A stretch of DNA of 20,047 bases from Clostridiaceae bacterium (GCA_902362365.1 CABIVQ010000017.1:35788-55834); one strand, 5' to 3'; numbered from the stretch's first letter, positions 1 to 7,052 are shown. Translations and numbers: made by a program. Notes: generated by a model from the letters alone, not told the origin.

Positions 1-240
1 ACTATTTATCTTTTGCCAGCCCGTCTTCATTGCTCCACTACTATCTAAGTAGTACCATACACTATTTATCTTTTGCCAGCCCATCTTCATTGCCCCACTA
101 CTATCTAAGTAATACCATACACTATTTATCTTTTGCCAGCCCGTCTTCATTACTCCACTATTATCTAAGTAGTACCATTCATTATTTACTTTTTGCCAGC
201 CTATTTTCTTGATTCCAATCTCATCTAATAAATACCATTT
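1..240 (-). repeat. Tandem 60-bp repeats encoding choline-binding modules
   Basis: Units begin at 1, 61, 121 and 181. Units 1, 2 and 3 differ pairwise at only about three positions from unit 1, whereas unit 181-240 is clearly diverged. Each unit encodes one 20-residue GW...WYYL...GAM module in the same frame as the hydrolase gene. The array continues past the left edge, so its copy number is unknown. Near-identity including third codon positions suggests recent amplification or gene conversion. Confidence 0.9.
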
Positions 241-1386
241 ATTAGCATTATACTTCCATCCAGGCTTATAAAGTAATTTCATAGAATCTTTCACGCCTGA
301 ATTTTCTAAAATATCTGAAGCAGTATAATAAATGCTACCTTTTATATTATTATAATCTTCATTTAATTTTACCTGGTTATATATTTCATTTCTAACAACT
401 TCTTTATAAATACCTTGACCTATGTATAATTCTGTTTTCGTACCACTAACTTCATTGTTCCACCACTTAACTAAAGTTTTATAATCAGCTGCACTATTAC
501 CAATTTCCCAGTATATTTGTGGAACTACATAATCAATCCATCCATTTTTTATCCAAGTTCTAGTATCTGCATAAACAGAATAATAACTTTCATTTCCTAT
601 TGTATCCGACCCTGTTATATCACTTGATTTATTTTTCCAAATTCCAGATGGACTAATCCCAAACTCTATACTACTATCTACTGACTTTATAGTATTATAC
701 ACAGATTTAATCATATCATTTATATATTCTCTTCTTACATTTGCTTCTATGCCATTCCTATCTTCACCTTCTGGTAATGGATACTTCTCTGGGTAAAAAT
801 AATCATCAAAATGTATGCCATCTACATCATAATTTTTTACTACTTCCGTTACCGTATCTATAATATGTTTTTTAACACCCAAATTACTTGGATCATAATA
901 CATGGCACCATTATTATAAATTATCCAATTAGGATTTTGTCTTGCAGGGTGTTTCTCATCCAATACTTGTAGATTTGTACCAGACGTTGTGACTCTATAT
1001 GGATTAAACCAAGCATGAAATTCCATACCTCTTTCATGTGTTTCCTCAATCATAAACTGTAGTGGATCATATCCAGGATCCTTTCCTTGAATTCCTGTAA
1101 GTACATTAGACCAAGGATTTATATTAGATTTATATAATGCATCTCCCGCAGTTCTAACTTGTACAACTACAGTATTTATACCTTGAGATTTTAATTCATC
1201 TAGTATATTTATAAACTCTTTTTTCTGCTTATCCACATTTCCATAATTTGACTTACTTGGCCAGTCTTTATTATAGACAGTAGTTATCCAAACTCCTCTC
1301 ATTTCATATTTTTCAGCATATACATCTACTGAAAATATAACAAAAAATAAAAACATTGAAGCTAAAACTATTTTAATTTTTTTCAT
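1..1386 (-). CDS. Secreted GHL10-type glycosyl hydrolase with choline-binding repeats (3' end outside window)
   Basis: This gene reads off the left edge; 462 codons are visible with no stop. Residues 1-24 are a signal peptide (MKK, hydrophobic core, ending near VYA). Residues about 27-370 match the GHL10/DUF187 family of TIM-barrel glycosyl hydrolases: RGVWITTVYNKDWPS near the start, HAWFNPYRV at 124-132, and the acidic DGIHFDDYFYP segment at 189-199, likely part of the active site. From residue about 376 there are tandem 20-residue repeats of the GWQKINSVWYYLDSSGAMKT type, the choline-binding (CW_binding_1) pattern seen in pneumococcal surface proteins. The start at 1386 is preferred because GGGGGAAG lies just upstream; an in-frame ATG at 1398 would place that site inside the gene. 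The protein probably sits on the cell surface, held on phosphocholine residues of a teichoic acid, and cuts an envelope glycan. The exact bond cleaved is unknown. The adjacent lic operon supplies the ligand. Confidence 0.88.
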   Translation of the reverse strand, partial: MKKIKIVLASMFLFFVIFSVDVYAEKYEMRGVWITTVYNKDWPSKSNYGNVDKQKKEFINILDELKSQGINTVVVQVRTAGDALYKSNINPWSNVLTGIQGKDPGYDPLQFMIEETHERGMEFHAWFNPYRVTTSGTNLQVLDEKHPARQNPNWIIYNNGAMYYDPSNLGVKKHIIDTVTEVVKNYDVDGIHFDDYFYPEKYPLPEGEDRNGIEANVRREYINDMIKSVYNTIKSVDSSIEFGISPSGIWKNKSSDITGSDTIGNESYYSVYADTRTWIKNGWIDYVVPQIYWEIGNSAADYKTLVKWWNNEVSGTKTELYIGQGIYKEVVRNEIYNQVKLNEDYNNIKGSIYYTASDILENSGVKDSMKLLYKPGWKYNANKWYLLDEIGIKKIGWQKVNNEWYYLDNSGVMKTGWQKINSVWYYLDSSGAMKMGWQKINSVWYYLDSSGAMKTGWQKINS

Positions 1387-1499
1387 TTCTTCCCCCATAC
1401 TATTAAACAACTTATACCTATAGCTATATATGATCCATCTTCTGAAAAACTAAATGGTAAAACCGTATTTTCTGGACATAGATTCAATTTAAATACCAT
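1383..1499 (-). CDS. Possible 38-codon small ORF overlapping the hydrolase start (doubtful)
   Basis: An ATG at 1499 opens a 38-codon frame that ends with TGA at 1385-1383, overlapping the hydrolase ATG in an ATGA arrangement typical of translational coupling. The peptide begins MVFKLNLCPENTVLPFSFS and ends in a hydrophobic stretch followed by WGKK. I do not recognise it. No convincing ribosome binding site precedes it (only ATAGG), and a frame of this length can occur by chance in DNA this AT-rich. It could be a leader peptide, a gene remnant or noise. Confidence 0.15.
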   Translation of the reverse strand: MVFKLNLCPENTVLPFSFSEDGSYIAIGISCLIVWGKK

Positions 1500-1815
1500 A
1501 ATTATGCCTATTAACTTATATTACTCACTTAATACTACAACAAAAACTATTTCAAGATATTTATTAGATTGCATGAATTTTAATACTTGCTCAAGTTTGT
1601 GGTATTAATTATGCACATCAAGAAAAAGTTAATTGGTTCACCAAATATTAATTGCATTTGTAGTCTAAAAATTCTATAATTTTGTTAGGCTTATTTGCCA
1701 TGCAAATTTTTTAAATATGAAACTCAATTTAACCCATTGGTCCATTTGTCAACTAGAGAACAATTCTCATCATATCTAATTAACAAAACCTATTAATTAT
1801 ATTTTATACATGTAA

Positions 1816-1845
1816 AGTATATATAATATACTAACATCTTGTCAA
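1816..1845 (-). promoter_or_regulatory. Promoter of the choline-binding hydrolase gene
   Basis: On the minus strand TTGACA (1845-1840) and TATACT (1821-1816) are separated by 18 bases, close to the housekeeping sigma consensus. Transcription would start near 1809, leaving a leader of about 420 nt. The same box sequences with the same 18-base spacing precede the other choline-binding protein gene at the right end of the window. Confidence 0.6.
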
Positions 1846-1850
1846 ATAAC

Positions 1851-1881
1851 AAAAAAACCTATTAAAGTCACACTTTACGGT
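1851..1881 (-). terminator. Probable terminator of the lic operon
   Basis: Just after the licC stop codon, the minus strand can form TAAAGT-GTG-ACTTTA, extended by ACC/GGT across a small bulge, followed directly by a run of seven T. The stem is modest, so efficiency is uncertain. It lies immediately upstream of the hydrolase promoter. Confidence 0.5.
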
Positions 1882-1905
1882 AAACTTCAACAAGTTTTTC
1901 GAGTT

Positions 1906-2613
1906 TTAAGCTTCCTTTTCTTTAGAAACTTTACTTAATATATATTCATTTACTTTATTTAAATCTTCTAACGAATCTATTTCAAAACAATCATCCGAAT
2001 TTATTTTTCTTATCCTTACATCTAGCCTTTCAATATTATCTTTTACTATATCATCCCAGTATAAATTTTCAAAGTCACCGTTATTTATTGCTTCTTCTAA
2101 TTTCTCAACTATTATATTTCCATCTTGTTCATTCCAGTATGAAACTCCGCATAGAATATAACCTTCATTATCTCCTACTCTTATACCATAAACCTTATTG
2201 TCAGCATCAAACTCTAATATCCACTCACCTTTAAATCCTTCTTTATATCCACTAAAATAAGTTGACTTATCTATACTCTCATCAATAAAATTTTTATTAA
2301 GGTAAATATCAGCATCAATAACATAACTGTCTGGTAAATAGTCTTTAACCAAACTCATAGTATATATATTGTTATATATATTATACTTTTCATTATGCAC
2401 TAATGTAACTCCATACTTAGCTTTAAGATATTCAAATTTTTCCTTTAAATATCCAGTTACAATTATAATTTCATTTATACCTTTTTCTCTTAAAAACTCT
2501 ATTTGAGTTTCTAACATAGGTCTTCCATTTACTTCAACTAATGACTTTGGTGTATCTAAAGTCATCGGTCTAAGTCTTGTTCCCATCCCTGCTGCTAGTA
2601 GTATCGCTCTCAT
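1906..2613 (-). CDS. licC: CTP:phosphocholine cytidylyltransferase LicC
   Basis: This 235-residue cytoplasmic enzyme should convert phosphocholine and CTP to CDP-choline, the donor for phosphocholine decoration of teichoic acid. It opens with the intact nucleotidyltransferase signature (LAAGMGTRLRP at 6-16, TPK at 21-23) and has the metal-binding DAD at 100-102. Length and several local segments resemble pneumococcal LicC closely as I remember it: QIEFLREKGINEIIIVTGYLKE-type sequence near residue 37, an asparagine/tyrosine-rich YNIYNNIYTMSLVKD, a YVIDADIYLNKN metal loop, and LYWDDIVKDNI near residue 185. AAGGAG lies upstream of the ATG. It is the last gene of the lic operon, 18 bases after licB. 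Substrate choice between phosphocholine and a relative such as phosphoethanolamine is inferred from family and context. Confidence 0.93.
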   Translation of the reverse strand: MRAILLAAGMGTRLRPMTLDTPKSLVEVNGRPMLETQIEFLREKGINEIIIVTGYLKEKFEYLKAKYGVTLVHNEKYNIYNNIYTMSLVKDYLPDSYVIDADIYLNKNFIDESIDKSTYFSGYKEGFKGEWILEFDADNKVYGIRVGDNEGYILCGVSYWNEQDGNIIVEKLEEAINNGDFENLYWDDIVKDNIERLDVRIRKINSDDCFEIDSLEDLNKVNEYILSKVSKEKEA

Positions 2614-2631
2614 CGTACTTCTCCTTTGTTG

Positions 2632-3582
2632 TTAATTTTTAAACACCATAACTGTTCCTACTATTATAAGTATACTACATAAAACTAATTTAAGAGTAAT
2701 AGTACTTCCTAAAAAAATCATATCAAATACTATGGCCCATATTGAGTAACTGATATTAAGACCCGTAGCTTTAACAGGGCCTATAGTATCGATAGCCGTA
2801 TAATAAAATATATAAGATAAAGTTCCTATCAAGGCTACACTGGCTATCATAGGAGTTAAGTTAGATGTGATTATGACCTTAGTTAATCCTAATCCTCCAA
2901 ATAACGGAACTATCACTGCTCCATAAACTATTGCTGAAACTAATTGTCTTAATTGTAATGCTTGGGTTGGGCTAACCTCATCATCTTTCATACCATATGC
3001 ACAAATAACACTTTCTAGTGACCAACCAATTACACAAACTAATGCACATCCAAATCCCAATCCAAAATTTAAAGCTATATCTTTATTAGGGGTATACCCA
3101 AGGATTATAACAGCTAATATACTTAATGATAAACCTATCCAACCTTTTATACTCAACTTTTCTTTTAAAAATATATATGAGAAGAATGCTCCTACAGCTG
3201 GATAAATAGCAGATATACTTGCTGTATATCCTGATCCTATATAGTTAATAGCTAGCAAATAACCAGCCATTCCTACTGGACCTCCAAATAAAGCTGCCAC
3301 ACAAACAAACTTTCCACTTTTAGTTTTTAATAATTTTAAGGTTTTAATAAACTCTTTTTTTGTTATAGAAAGTAAAATCATCCATAAACTAGAAAAAACA
3401 TCATGTAAAAATGCACCTATTAAAGGAGCTAGCATTACAACATTAGCAATTCCTAAATCAGGAATTTCACTAAGAATTATCCCTAAAATAACTGTATCTA
3501 ATCCCCATAATATACCTGATAATGCACCTGATGTAATCCCCATACCATTAATCTTACCAATATTTATTGAAGTGTTTTTCAT
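2632..3582 (-). CDS. licB: LicB-type choline permease (EamA/DMT family)
   Basis: This 316-residue protein is almost entirely hydrophobic, with about ten membrane helices in two EamA halves, the usual drug/metabolite transporter layout. Family landmarks include GILWGLDT near residue 23, GGPVGMAGYLLAINYIGSGY at about 100-119, SAIYPAVGAFFSYIFLKEKL around 123-142, and KATGLNISYSIWAIVF near the C-terminus. These match the pneumococcal LicB pattern (GPIGM, YIGSS, SAIYPA, PAKATGLNVSY) as I recall it. Its probable role is choline uptake to feed the kinase encoded just upstream. It starts 7 bases after the choline kinase stop, and its GGAG follows that stop directly, so translation is probably coupled. 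Confidence 0.9.
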   Translation of the reverse strand: MKNTSINIGKINGMGITSGALSGILWGLDTVILGIILSEIPDLGIANVVMLAPLIGAFLHDVFSSLWMILLSITKKEFIKTLKLLKTKSGKFVCVAALFGGPVGMAGYLLAINYIGSGYTASISAIYPAVGAFFSYIFLKEKLSIKGWIGLSLSILAVIILGYTPNKDIALNFGLGFGCALVCVIGWSLESVICAYGMKDDEVSPTQALQLRQLVSAIVYGAVIVPLFGGLGLTKVIITSNLTPMIASVALIGTLSYIFYYTAIDTIGPVKATGLNISYSIWAIVFDMIFLGSTITLKLVLCSILIIVGTVMVFKN

Positions 3583-3589
3583 ATCCCAG

Positions 3590-5455
3590 TTACTCCTTAT
3601 TTTGACTCTTTATTTCATATAAATTTTTTCTTGCTCTATTATATCTATCTATTCCATAACTTCCAAAGTCATCTCCCCTAGCTTCTTTGATAATCGTCCA
3701 TATACTCCATAAAAAATCTTGACATATCTTATATATAAGTATCTTTGTTTTATATCTATCTTCTATAACTGAAGACCCAAAGTATTTTTGTAAAAATAGC
3801 TCTTCTTCATCTTCTGAGAAGTCACATTCTAACATATGTGCAGCTAAATCCCACATTGGATCATTACTTCCAGAGTACTCCCAATCTATCAGATAAATTC
3901 TTCCATTATTATCTTTTATAAAGTTTTCTGGAACAGTATCATTATGGCAAGGCTTTTTTTCTATACCATTAGCCTTTAGCATATTTTTCAGAGATATTAC
4001 TTCTTTCCTTACATTTGCATAATCTTCGTAGTATTCACCTTTAAACTCTTCTAATAATCTTTCATATTTTTCTATCTCACTAAAAACATCAAATTCATTT
4101 TTAAACTCTATATTTGATGTATGAAGTTTTTTTAATATAGAAGCAGTTAATTCCATATTATCTTCCCTTTTAGCTGTTTTATAGTTTAACGTTTCTGCAT
4201 TTTCTATAAACTCACTTAGCTTTATTCCGGACTCTTGATTAAAGTATGTAATCTTAGAGTCTATATCAAGAGAATCTACTAAATGAACATTATTATTTTC
4301 ATTTTCTCTACTTATCATATCCTGAGTTCCTGTTCCAGGCATCCTTAATATATAGTATTTACCTTTTATATTAACCTTATAATTTTTATTAGTCATTCCT
4401 CCTGCTGAAGTTATTTCTATTATGTCTTCAGGATTTATATCAAGTATATCTAGCAGATGCTCTTTAATGCTATTTATTTTTATTTCTTGCTCTTTTCTTA
4501 ATAATCTATTGTAAATGTGTTTTGTAAATACTTCATAATGTTTTATAGAATCTATTTCACCCCACACTAAATCATCAATTTTTATATATCCAATATTACA
4601 CTCTCTACCTACATCCATAAGAGCATATTCATAGTTTAAGTAAGGATTTCTATTCTCTTTAAATTGTTCTAACATTTTATCAAATACCTTATGTGAAATC
4701 TTACTTATACCTATCATCTCACCATCTATTTTATTAAATTGGTGAACATCTTTAGACATTTTATAAACATAACCATATCTTATTTCTACAAGTGCCTCAT
4801 CTCCAGACCCACTCTCACTTGTTATTATCATGCAATCTCTATCTTTGCTATCTAGTATTTCTTTTATAGCTCTTTCTTCAAACACCATATCATTTTCTAA
4901 TAAAATAAAATCATCGTCTATAACATCTTTCACTTTAGATAAGGATTCCATTGTTCCAGTCCATTTATATCTATCATTTTTAACTAGTACTATATTACTT
5001 TTATCTTTTGCATACTCTTCATAAAACTCTTTCTTATATCCAACTACTATAACTATTTTCTCTATTCCATGTTGCTCTAATAAATCAACTTGTCTATCAA
5101 TTATATTTCTTTCCCCAATACTTAAAAAACCAACAGGTTTTTCAAATATCTCCTTTTCTCCTGCCGCTAATATTACTGCTTGTTTTATTTTCTTATGATC
5201 GTCTGAATGTAGCTTTATTTTTTTAGATTGGTCCTCATGTATTTTTTTCGATAAAAAATCTATGCCAGTTTGTGTTACCACATATATTTTTTTTCCATTG
5301 TTTTTTTCAATATTTATATAATCTTCTTCTTGTAACTTTTTTATAATAGAGTTAACATTACCTATTGATAATCCTGACTCTGAAGCTAAATACCTCTGAT
5401 TAACATCCCTATTATTATTTATAATATATAGAATCTTGTATATATTCTCCACCAC
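3590..5455 (-). CDS. licA: Winged-helix / nucleotidyltransferase-like / choline kinase fusion (LicA-type)
   Basis: This 621-residue protein has three parts. Residues 1-70 look like a MarR-type winged helix-turn-helix (ASESGLSIGNVNSIIKKLQ followed by a wing and a VVTQTGIDFL helix). Residues about 91-310 have a nucleotidyltransferase fold, but the loop is degenerate: ILAAGEKEIFEKPVGFL lacks the GxGxR arginine and has PV where LicC has PK. Residues about 345-610 form an aminoglycoside-phosphotransferase/choline kinase domain with intact catalytic residues (CHNDTVPENF at 503-512, IDWEYSGSNDPMWDLAAH at 523-540), as in LicA. It should phosphorylate choline. Start is GTG at 5455; a second GTG at 5452 is equally possible given GAGGTG upstream. 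It is the first gene of the lic operon. The fused DNA-binding domain suggests autoregulation. The central domain may be a sensor, or act on another nucleotide or alcohol substrate. Confidence 0.88.
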   Translation of the reverse strand: MVENIYKILYIINNNRDVNQRYLASESGLSIGNVNSIIKKLQEEDYINIEKNNGKKIYVVTQTGIDFLSKKIHEDQSKKIKLHSDDHKKIKQAVILAAGEKEIFEKPVGFLSIGERNIIDRQVDLLEQHGIEKIVIVVGYKKEFYEEYAKDKSNIVLVKNDRYKWTGTMESLSKVKDVIDDDFILLENDMVFEERAIKEILDSKDRDCMIITSESGSGDEALVEIRYGYVYKMSKDVHQFNKIDGEMIGISKISHKVFDKMLEQFKENRNPYLNYEYALMDVGRECNIGYIKIDDLVWGEIDSIKHYEVFTKHIYNRLLRKEQEIKINSIKEHLLDILDINPEDIIEITSAGGMTNKNYKVNIKGKYYILRMPGTGTQDMISRENENNNVHLVDSLDIDSKITYFNQESGIKLSEFIENAETLNYKTAKREDNMELTASILKKLHTSNIEFKNEFDVFSEIEKYERLLEEFKGEYYEDYANVRKEVISLKNMLKANGIEKKPCHNDTVPENFIKDNNGRIYLIDWEYSGSNDPMWDLAAHMLECDFSEDEEELFLQKYFGSSVIEDRYKTKILIYKICQDFLWSIWTIIKEARGDDFGSYGIDRYNRARKNLYEIKSQNKE

Positions 5456-5488
5456 TTCACCTCATTTTCATTTTTTGAACATAATGTA

Positions 5489-5517
5489 ATGATATATTTT
5501 TTGACATCTAATGTCAA
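5489..5517 (-). promoter_or_regulatory. Promoter of the lic operon with palindromic operator candidate
   Basis: On the minus strand TTGACA (5517-5512) is followed after 17 bases by TATCAT (5494-5489); the leader to the GTG start is about 27 nt. A perfect 7-3-7 palindrome, TTGACATCTAATGTCAA on the plus strand at 5501-5517, covers the -35 box and the start of the spacer, where a bound dimer would block RNA polymerase. The winged-helix domain encoded by the first gene is an obvious candidate binder, but this is inference. Confidence 0.65.
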
Positions 5518-5544
5518 CATCTATATAATTATTTATTTAAAATA

Positions 5545-5611
5545 AAATGGCTATCTTTAGTTCTCATACTAAAATGTACCCTGTAGAGTAGACAATTAAT
5601 AAAAATGTCTA
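5545..5611. repeat. Left inverted repeat of the IS3-family element
   Basis: Three blocks match the reverse complement of the right end in order: AAATGGCTAT at the tip, AAAATGTACCCT inside it, and AAAATGTCTA further in, with a few bases of length difference between the first two. The homologous terminal region is therefore about 65 bases rather than only the outermost 20. Confidence 0.75.
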
Positions 5612-5622
5612 CTCTACAGGGT
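5578..5622 (+). other. Perfect 17-bp hairpin inside the left end of the IS
   Basis: ACCCTGTAGAGTAGACA (5578-5594) pairs perfectly with 5606-5622 around an 11-base AT-rich loop. A short T-rich stretch follows on both strands (GTTTTATA on plus). It lies between the left terminal repeat and orfA, about 50 bases before the orfA start. It could stop transcription or translation entering from flanking DNA, a known way for insertion sequences to limit transposase expression, and on the minus strand could damp read-through from murJ into lic. Confidence 0.7.
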
Positions 5623-5671
5623 GTTTTATATATAATTAAATAAATATATCATAGAATCGGAGAGAATTTTA

Positions 5672-6070
5672 ATGAGTAAAAAATTGTTTACAGAAGAAGA
5701 AGTAAATATATTGAAAAATAATAAGTATGTAAAAAATGTTAGTTTAAAAGGAATTACTTATACAGATGAATTTAAAAGAATTTTTATAAATGAAAGTGGT
5801 AATGGAAAAACAGCTAGAATGATATTCGAGAAATGTGGCTTCTCTATAGATATTCTAGGTATGAGAAGGGTTAAAGGTTGTTCTGATAGATGGCGTTCAG
5901 CCTTTAAGAATGGCGGATCCAGTAATCTTACAGATACTCGTAAATATAATAATGGTCAACCTATTGAAAAAGATCTATCAATAGAGGAAAAGTATAAGAA
6001 ATTAGAAGCTAAAATGAAATTACTAAAAAAGTTAAACATGATAGAAAGGAGCGTGTTAAAAAAGAAATAA
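5672..6070 (+). CDS. IS3-family transposase OrfA (DNA-binding subunit)
   Basis: This 132-residue protein is the small first ORF of the IS3 layout. It has a helix-turn-helix-like N-terminal half (EEEVNILKNNKYVKNVSLKG, then GKTARMIFEKCGFSIDILG), a WRSAF segment, and a charged C-terminal coiled-coil region (EEKYKKLEAKMKLLKKLNMI) of the leucine-zipper kind that joins OrfA to OrfAB. GGAGA lies 8-10 bases before the ATG. The end of the gene carries a ribosomal slippage site, so it also forms the N-terminus of the OrfAB transposase. Confidence 0.85.
   Translation: MSKKLFTEEEVNILKNNKYVKNVSLKGITYTDEFKRIFINESGNGKTARMIFEKCGFSIDILGMRRVKGCSDRWRSAFKNGGSSNLTDTRKYNNGQPIEKDLSIEEKYKKLEAKMKLLKKLNMIERSVLKKK
6047..6064 (+). 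promoter_or_regulatory. Programmed -1 ribosomal frameshift site of the IS
   Basis: Close to the orfA stop codon the sequence A-AAA-AAG (6058-6064) lies in the orfA reading phase as a slippery heptamer. An AGGAG (6047-6051) precedes it by six bases, the Shine-Dalgarno-like stimulator known from IS3-type and dnaX frameshifting. Slipping by -1 enters a frame open from 6013 through orfB. A second A-AAA-AAG occurs upstream in CTA-AAA-AAG without the AGGAG. Confidence 0.75.
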
Positions 6071-6981
6071 GTTTATTTTCGTATGAAAAATATATAATTA
6101 TTAAATCTACAATAAATAAGTATGAGTTAAAAAATATGATAAGTTATTTTTGTAAAATTTCAGGTGTATCTCGTTCAGGTTATTATAGATACTTCTCATC
6201 TGAAGGTGAGCTCTTAAGAAAATCTAAAGAGAAAGTTGATATTTTAGTTAAAGAAAATGTGCTAAAAGCCTTTAATTTCAAAGCTCGTAAAAAATGTGCA
6301 AGACAGATAAAAATGTTTTTAAAAAATAAATTTAATATTGTATATAATTTAAAACGTATCAGAAGGATAATGAAAAAATATAATATAGTTTGTCCTATTG
6401 GAAAAGCTAATCCTTATAAACGTATGATGAAAGCTACTAAAGAACACACTGTTATGCCTAATCTAGTTAATAGAGATTTTAAACAAAATATCCCTGGTAA
6501 AATTCTATTGACCGATATTACATATTTAAATTACAAAAATAGAAAAATATCTTATTTATCAACAATAAAAGATTCATCCACCAATGAAATATTAGCTCAT
6601 CATGTTTCTGATAGCCTTCGGCTTGATATTGTTTTAAAAACATTGGATAAACTAAAATCAAATTCTGTACTTAAGCTCCATAGTGAAGCTATCTTACATT
6701 CAGATCAAGGGATTCATTATACAAGTCCTATATTTCAGAATAGGGTAAAAAAACTAGGTTTAAAACAATCAATGTCTAGAAGAGGTAATTGTTGGGATAA
6801 TGCTCCGCAGGAGTCATTCTTTGGTCACTTTAAAGACGAGGGTATTCTTAGTAATTGTAATGATATAGATGAAGTTATAAATGAAATAGATGATTACATA
6901 GACTACTACAATAATAATAGATATCAGTGGAATTTGAACAAGATGACTCCTGTTCAATACAGAAATCATCTTGTTAGTTAA
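6058..6981 (+). CDS. IS3-family transposase OrfB (catalytic, DDE; made as OrfAB by frameshift)
   Basis: The first ATG in frame is at 6136 (281 residues from there), but the frame is open across the slippage site, so the working product is an OrfAB fusion. Numbered from the ATG, the integrase core (rve) has D127 in LLTDITYL, D190 in HSDQGIHY, and E226 in NAPQESFFGHFKDE, with the D-35-E spacing of the IS3 family. The N-terminal ISGVSRSGYYRYF segment is typical HTH_21. The C-terminal YYNNNRYQWNLNKMTPVQYR tail is also standard. No internal stop or frameshift damage is visible, so the element may be active. Confidence 0.9.
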   Translation, partial: KKEISLFSYEKYIIIKSTINKYELKNMISYFCKISGVSRSGYYRYFSSEGELLRKSKEKVDILVKENVLKAFNFKARKKCARQIKMFLKNKFNIVYNLKRIRRIMKKYNIVCPIGKANPYKRMMKATKEHTVMPNLVNRDFKQNIPGKILLTDITYLNYKNRKISYLSTIKDSSTNEILAHHVSDSLRLDIVLKTLDKLKSNSVLKLHSEAILHSDQGIHYTSPIFQNRVKKLGLKQSMSRRGNCWDNAPQESFFGHFKDEGILSNCNDIDEVINEIDDYIDYYNNNRYQWNLNKMTPVQYRNHLVS

Positions 6982-6982
6982 A

Positions 6983-7046
6983 TAGACATTTTATTAAACT
7001 GTCCTTGACAAAGGGTACATTTTATGCACTAATTGAATAGCCATTT
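6983..7046. repeat. Right inverted repeat of the IS3-family element
   Basis: Starts two bases after the orfB stop codon. Its reverse complement repeats the left-end blocks AAATGGCTAT, AAAATGTACCCT and AAAATGTCTA, but the 17-bp hairpin arms of the left end are not preserved here. Confidence 0.75.
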
Positions 7047-7052
7047 ATATAT

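Larger units (their letters stand above)
1399..1905. other. Intergenic region: long hydrolase leader, promoter and lic terminator
   Basis: About 500 bases between licC and the hydrolase gene. It holds the probable lic terminator, a good minus-strand promoter at 1816-1845, and therefore a leader of about 420 nt before the hydrolase start. The leader has several short hairpins on the minus strand: GAGAA-TTG-TTCTC, ATTTGC-ATG-GCAAAT and TTGG-TGAA-CCAA. It also has several short stop-limited peptides in different frames that look vaguely protein-like, for example one beginning EQVLKFMQSNKYLEI. No known riboswitch or intact gene was recognised. It may be a decayed gene. Confidence 0.5.
5545..7046 (+). 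mobile_element. IS3-family insertion sequence, apparently intact
   Basis: The element of about 1.5 kb carries orfA and a -1-frame orfB with a complete DDE triad. It is bounded by imperfect inverted repeats starting AAATGGCTAT on the left and ending ATAGCCATTT on the right. Trimmed to the TG...CA ends usual in the family it runs 5548-7043. With the 5545-7046 limits, a 3-base direct repeat ATA flanks both sides (5542-5544 and 7047-7049), compatible with IS3 target duplication but weak in AT-rich DNA. It sits between the murJ stop codon and the lic promoter and points against the surrounding genes. Confidence 0.88.

Noticed and set aside
30..212. Plus-strand frame through the repeats at the left edge
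   Set aside because: It is the antisense shadow of the minus-strand choline-binding repeats; periodicity comes from those modules and no ribosome binding site precedes it.
1..240. Possible CRISPR array, because of regular 60-bp units
   Set aside because: There are no unique spacers; whole units are similar and remain in one reading frame encoding 20-residue modules.
1399..1810. Riboswitch in the hydrolase leader
   Set aside because: Only small isolated hairpins were found; no known aptamer core and no terminator/antiterminator pair before the gene.
4830..5024. Plus-strand frame inside the kinase fusion gene
   Set aside because: Low-complexity Ser/Leu-rich shadow of a well-supported minus-strand gene.
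7005..7043. Outward promoter formed by TTGACA in the right end of the IS
   Set aside because: No acceptable -10 box at 16-18 bases within the element, and it would read antisense into murJ.
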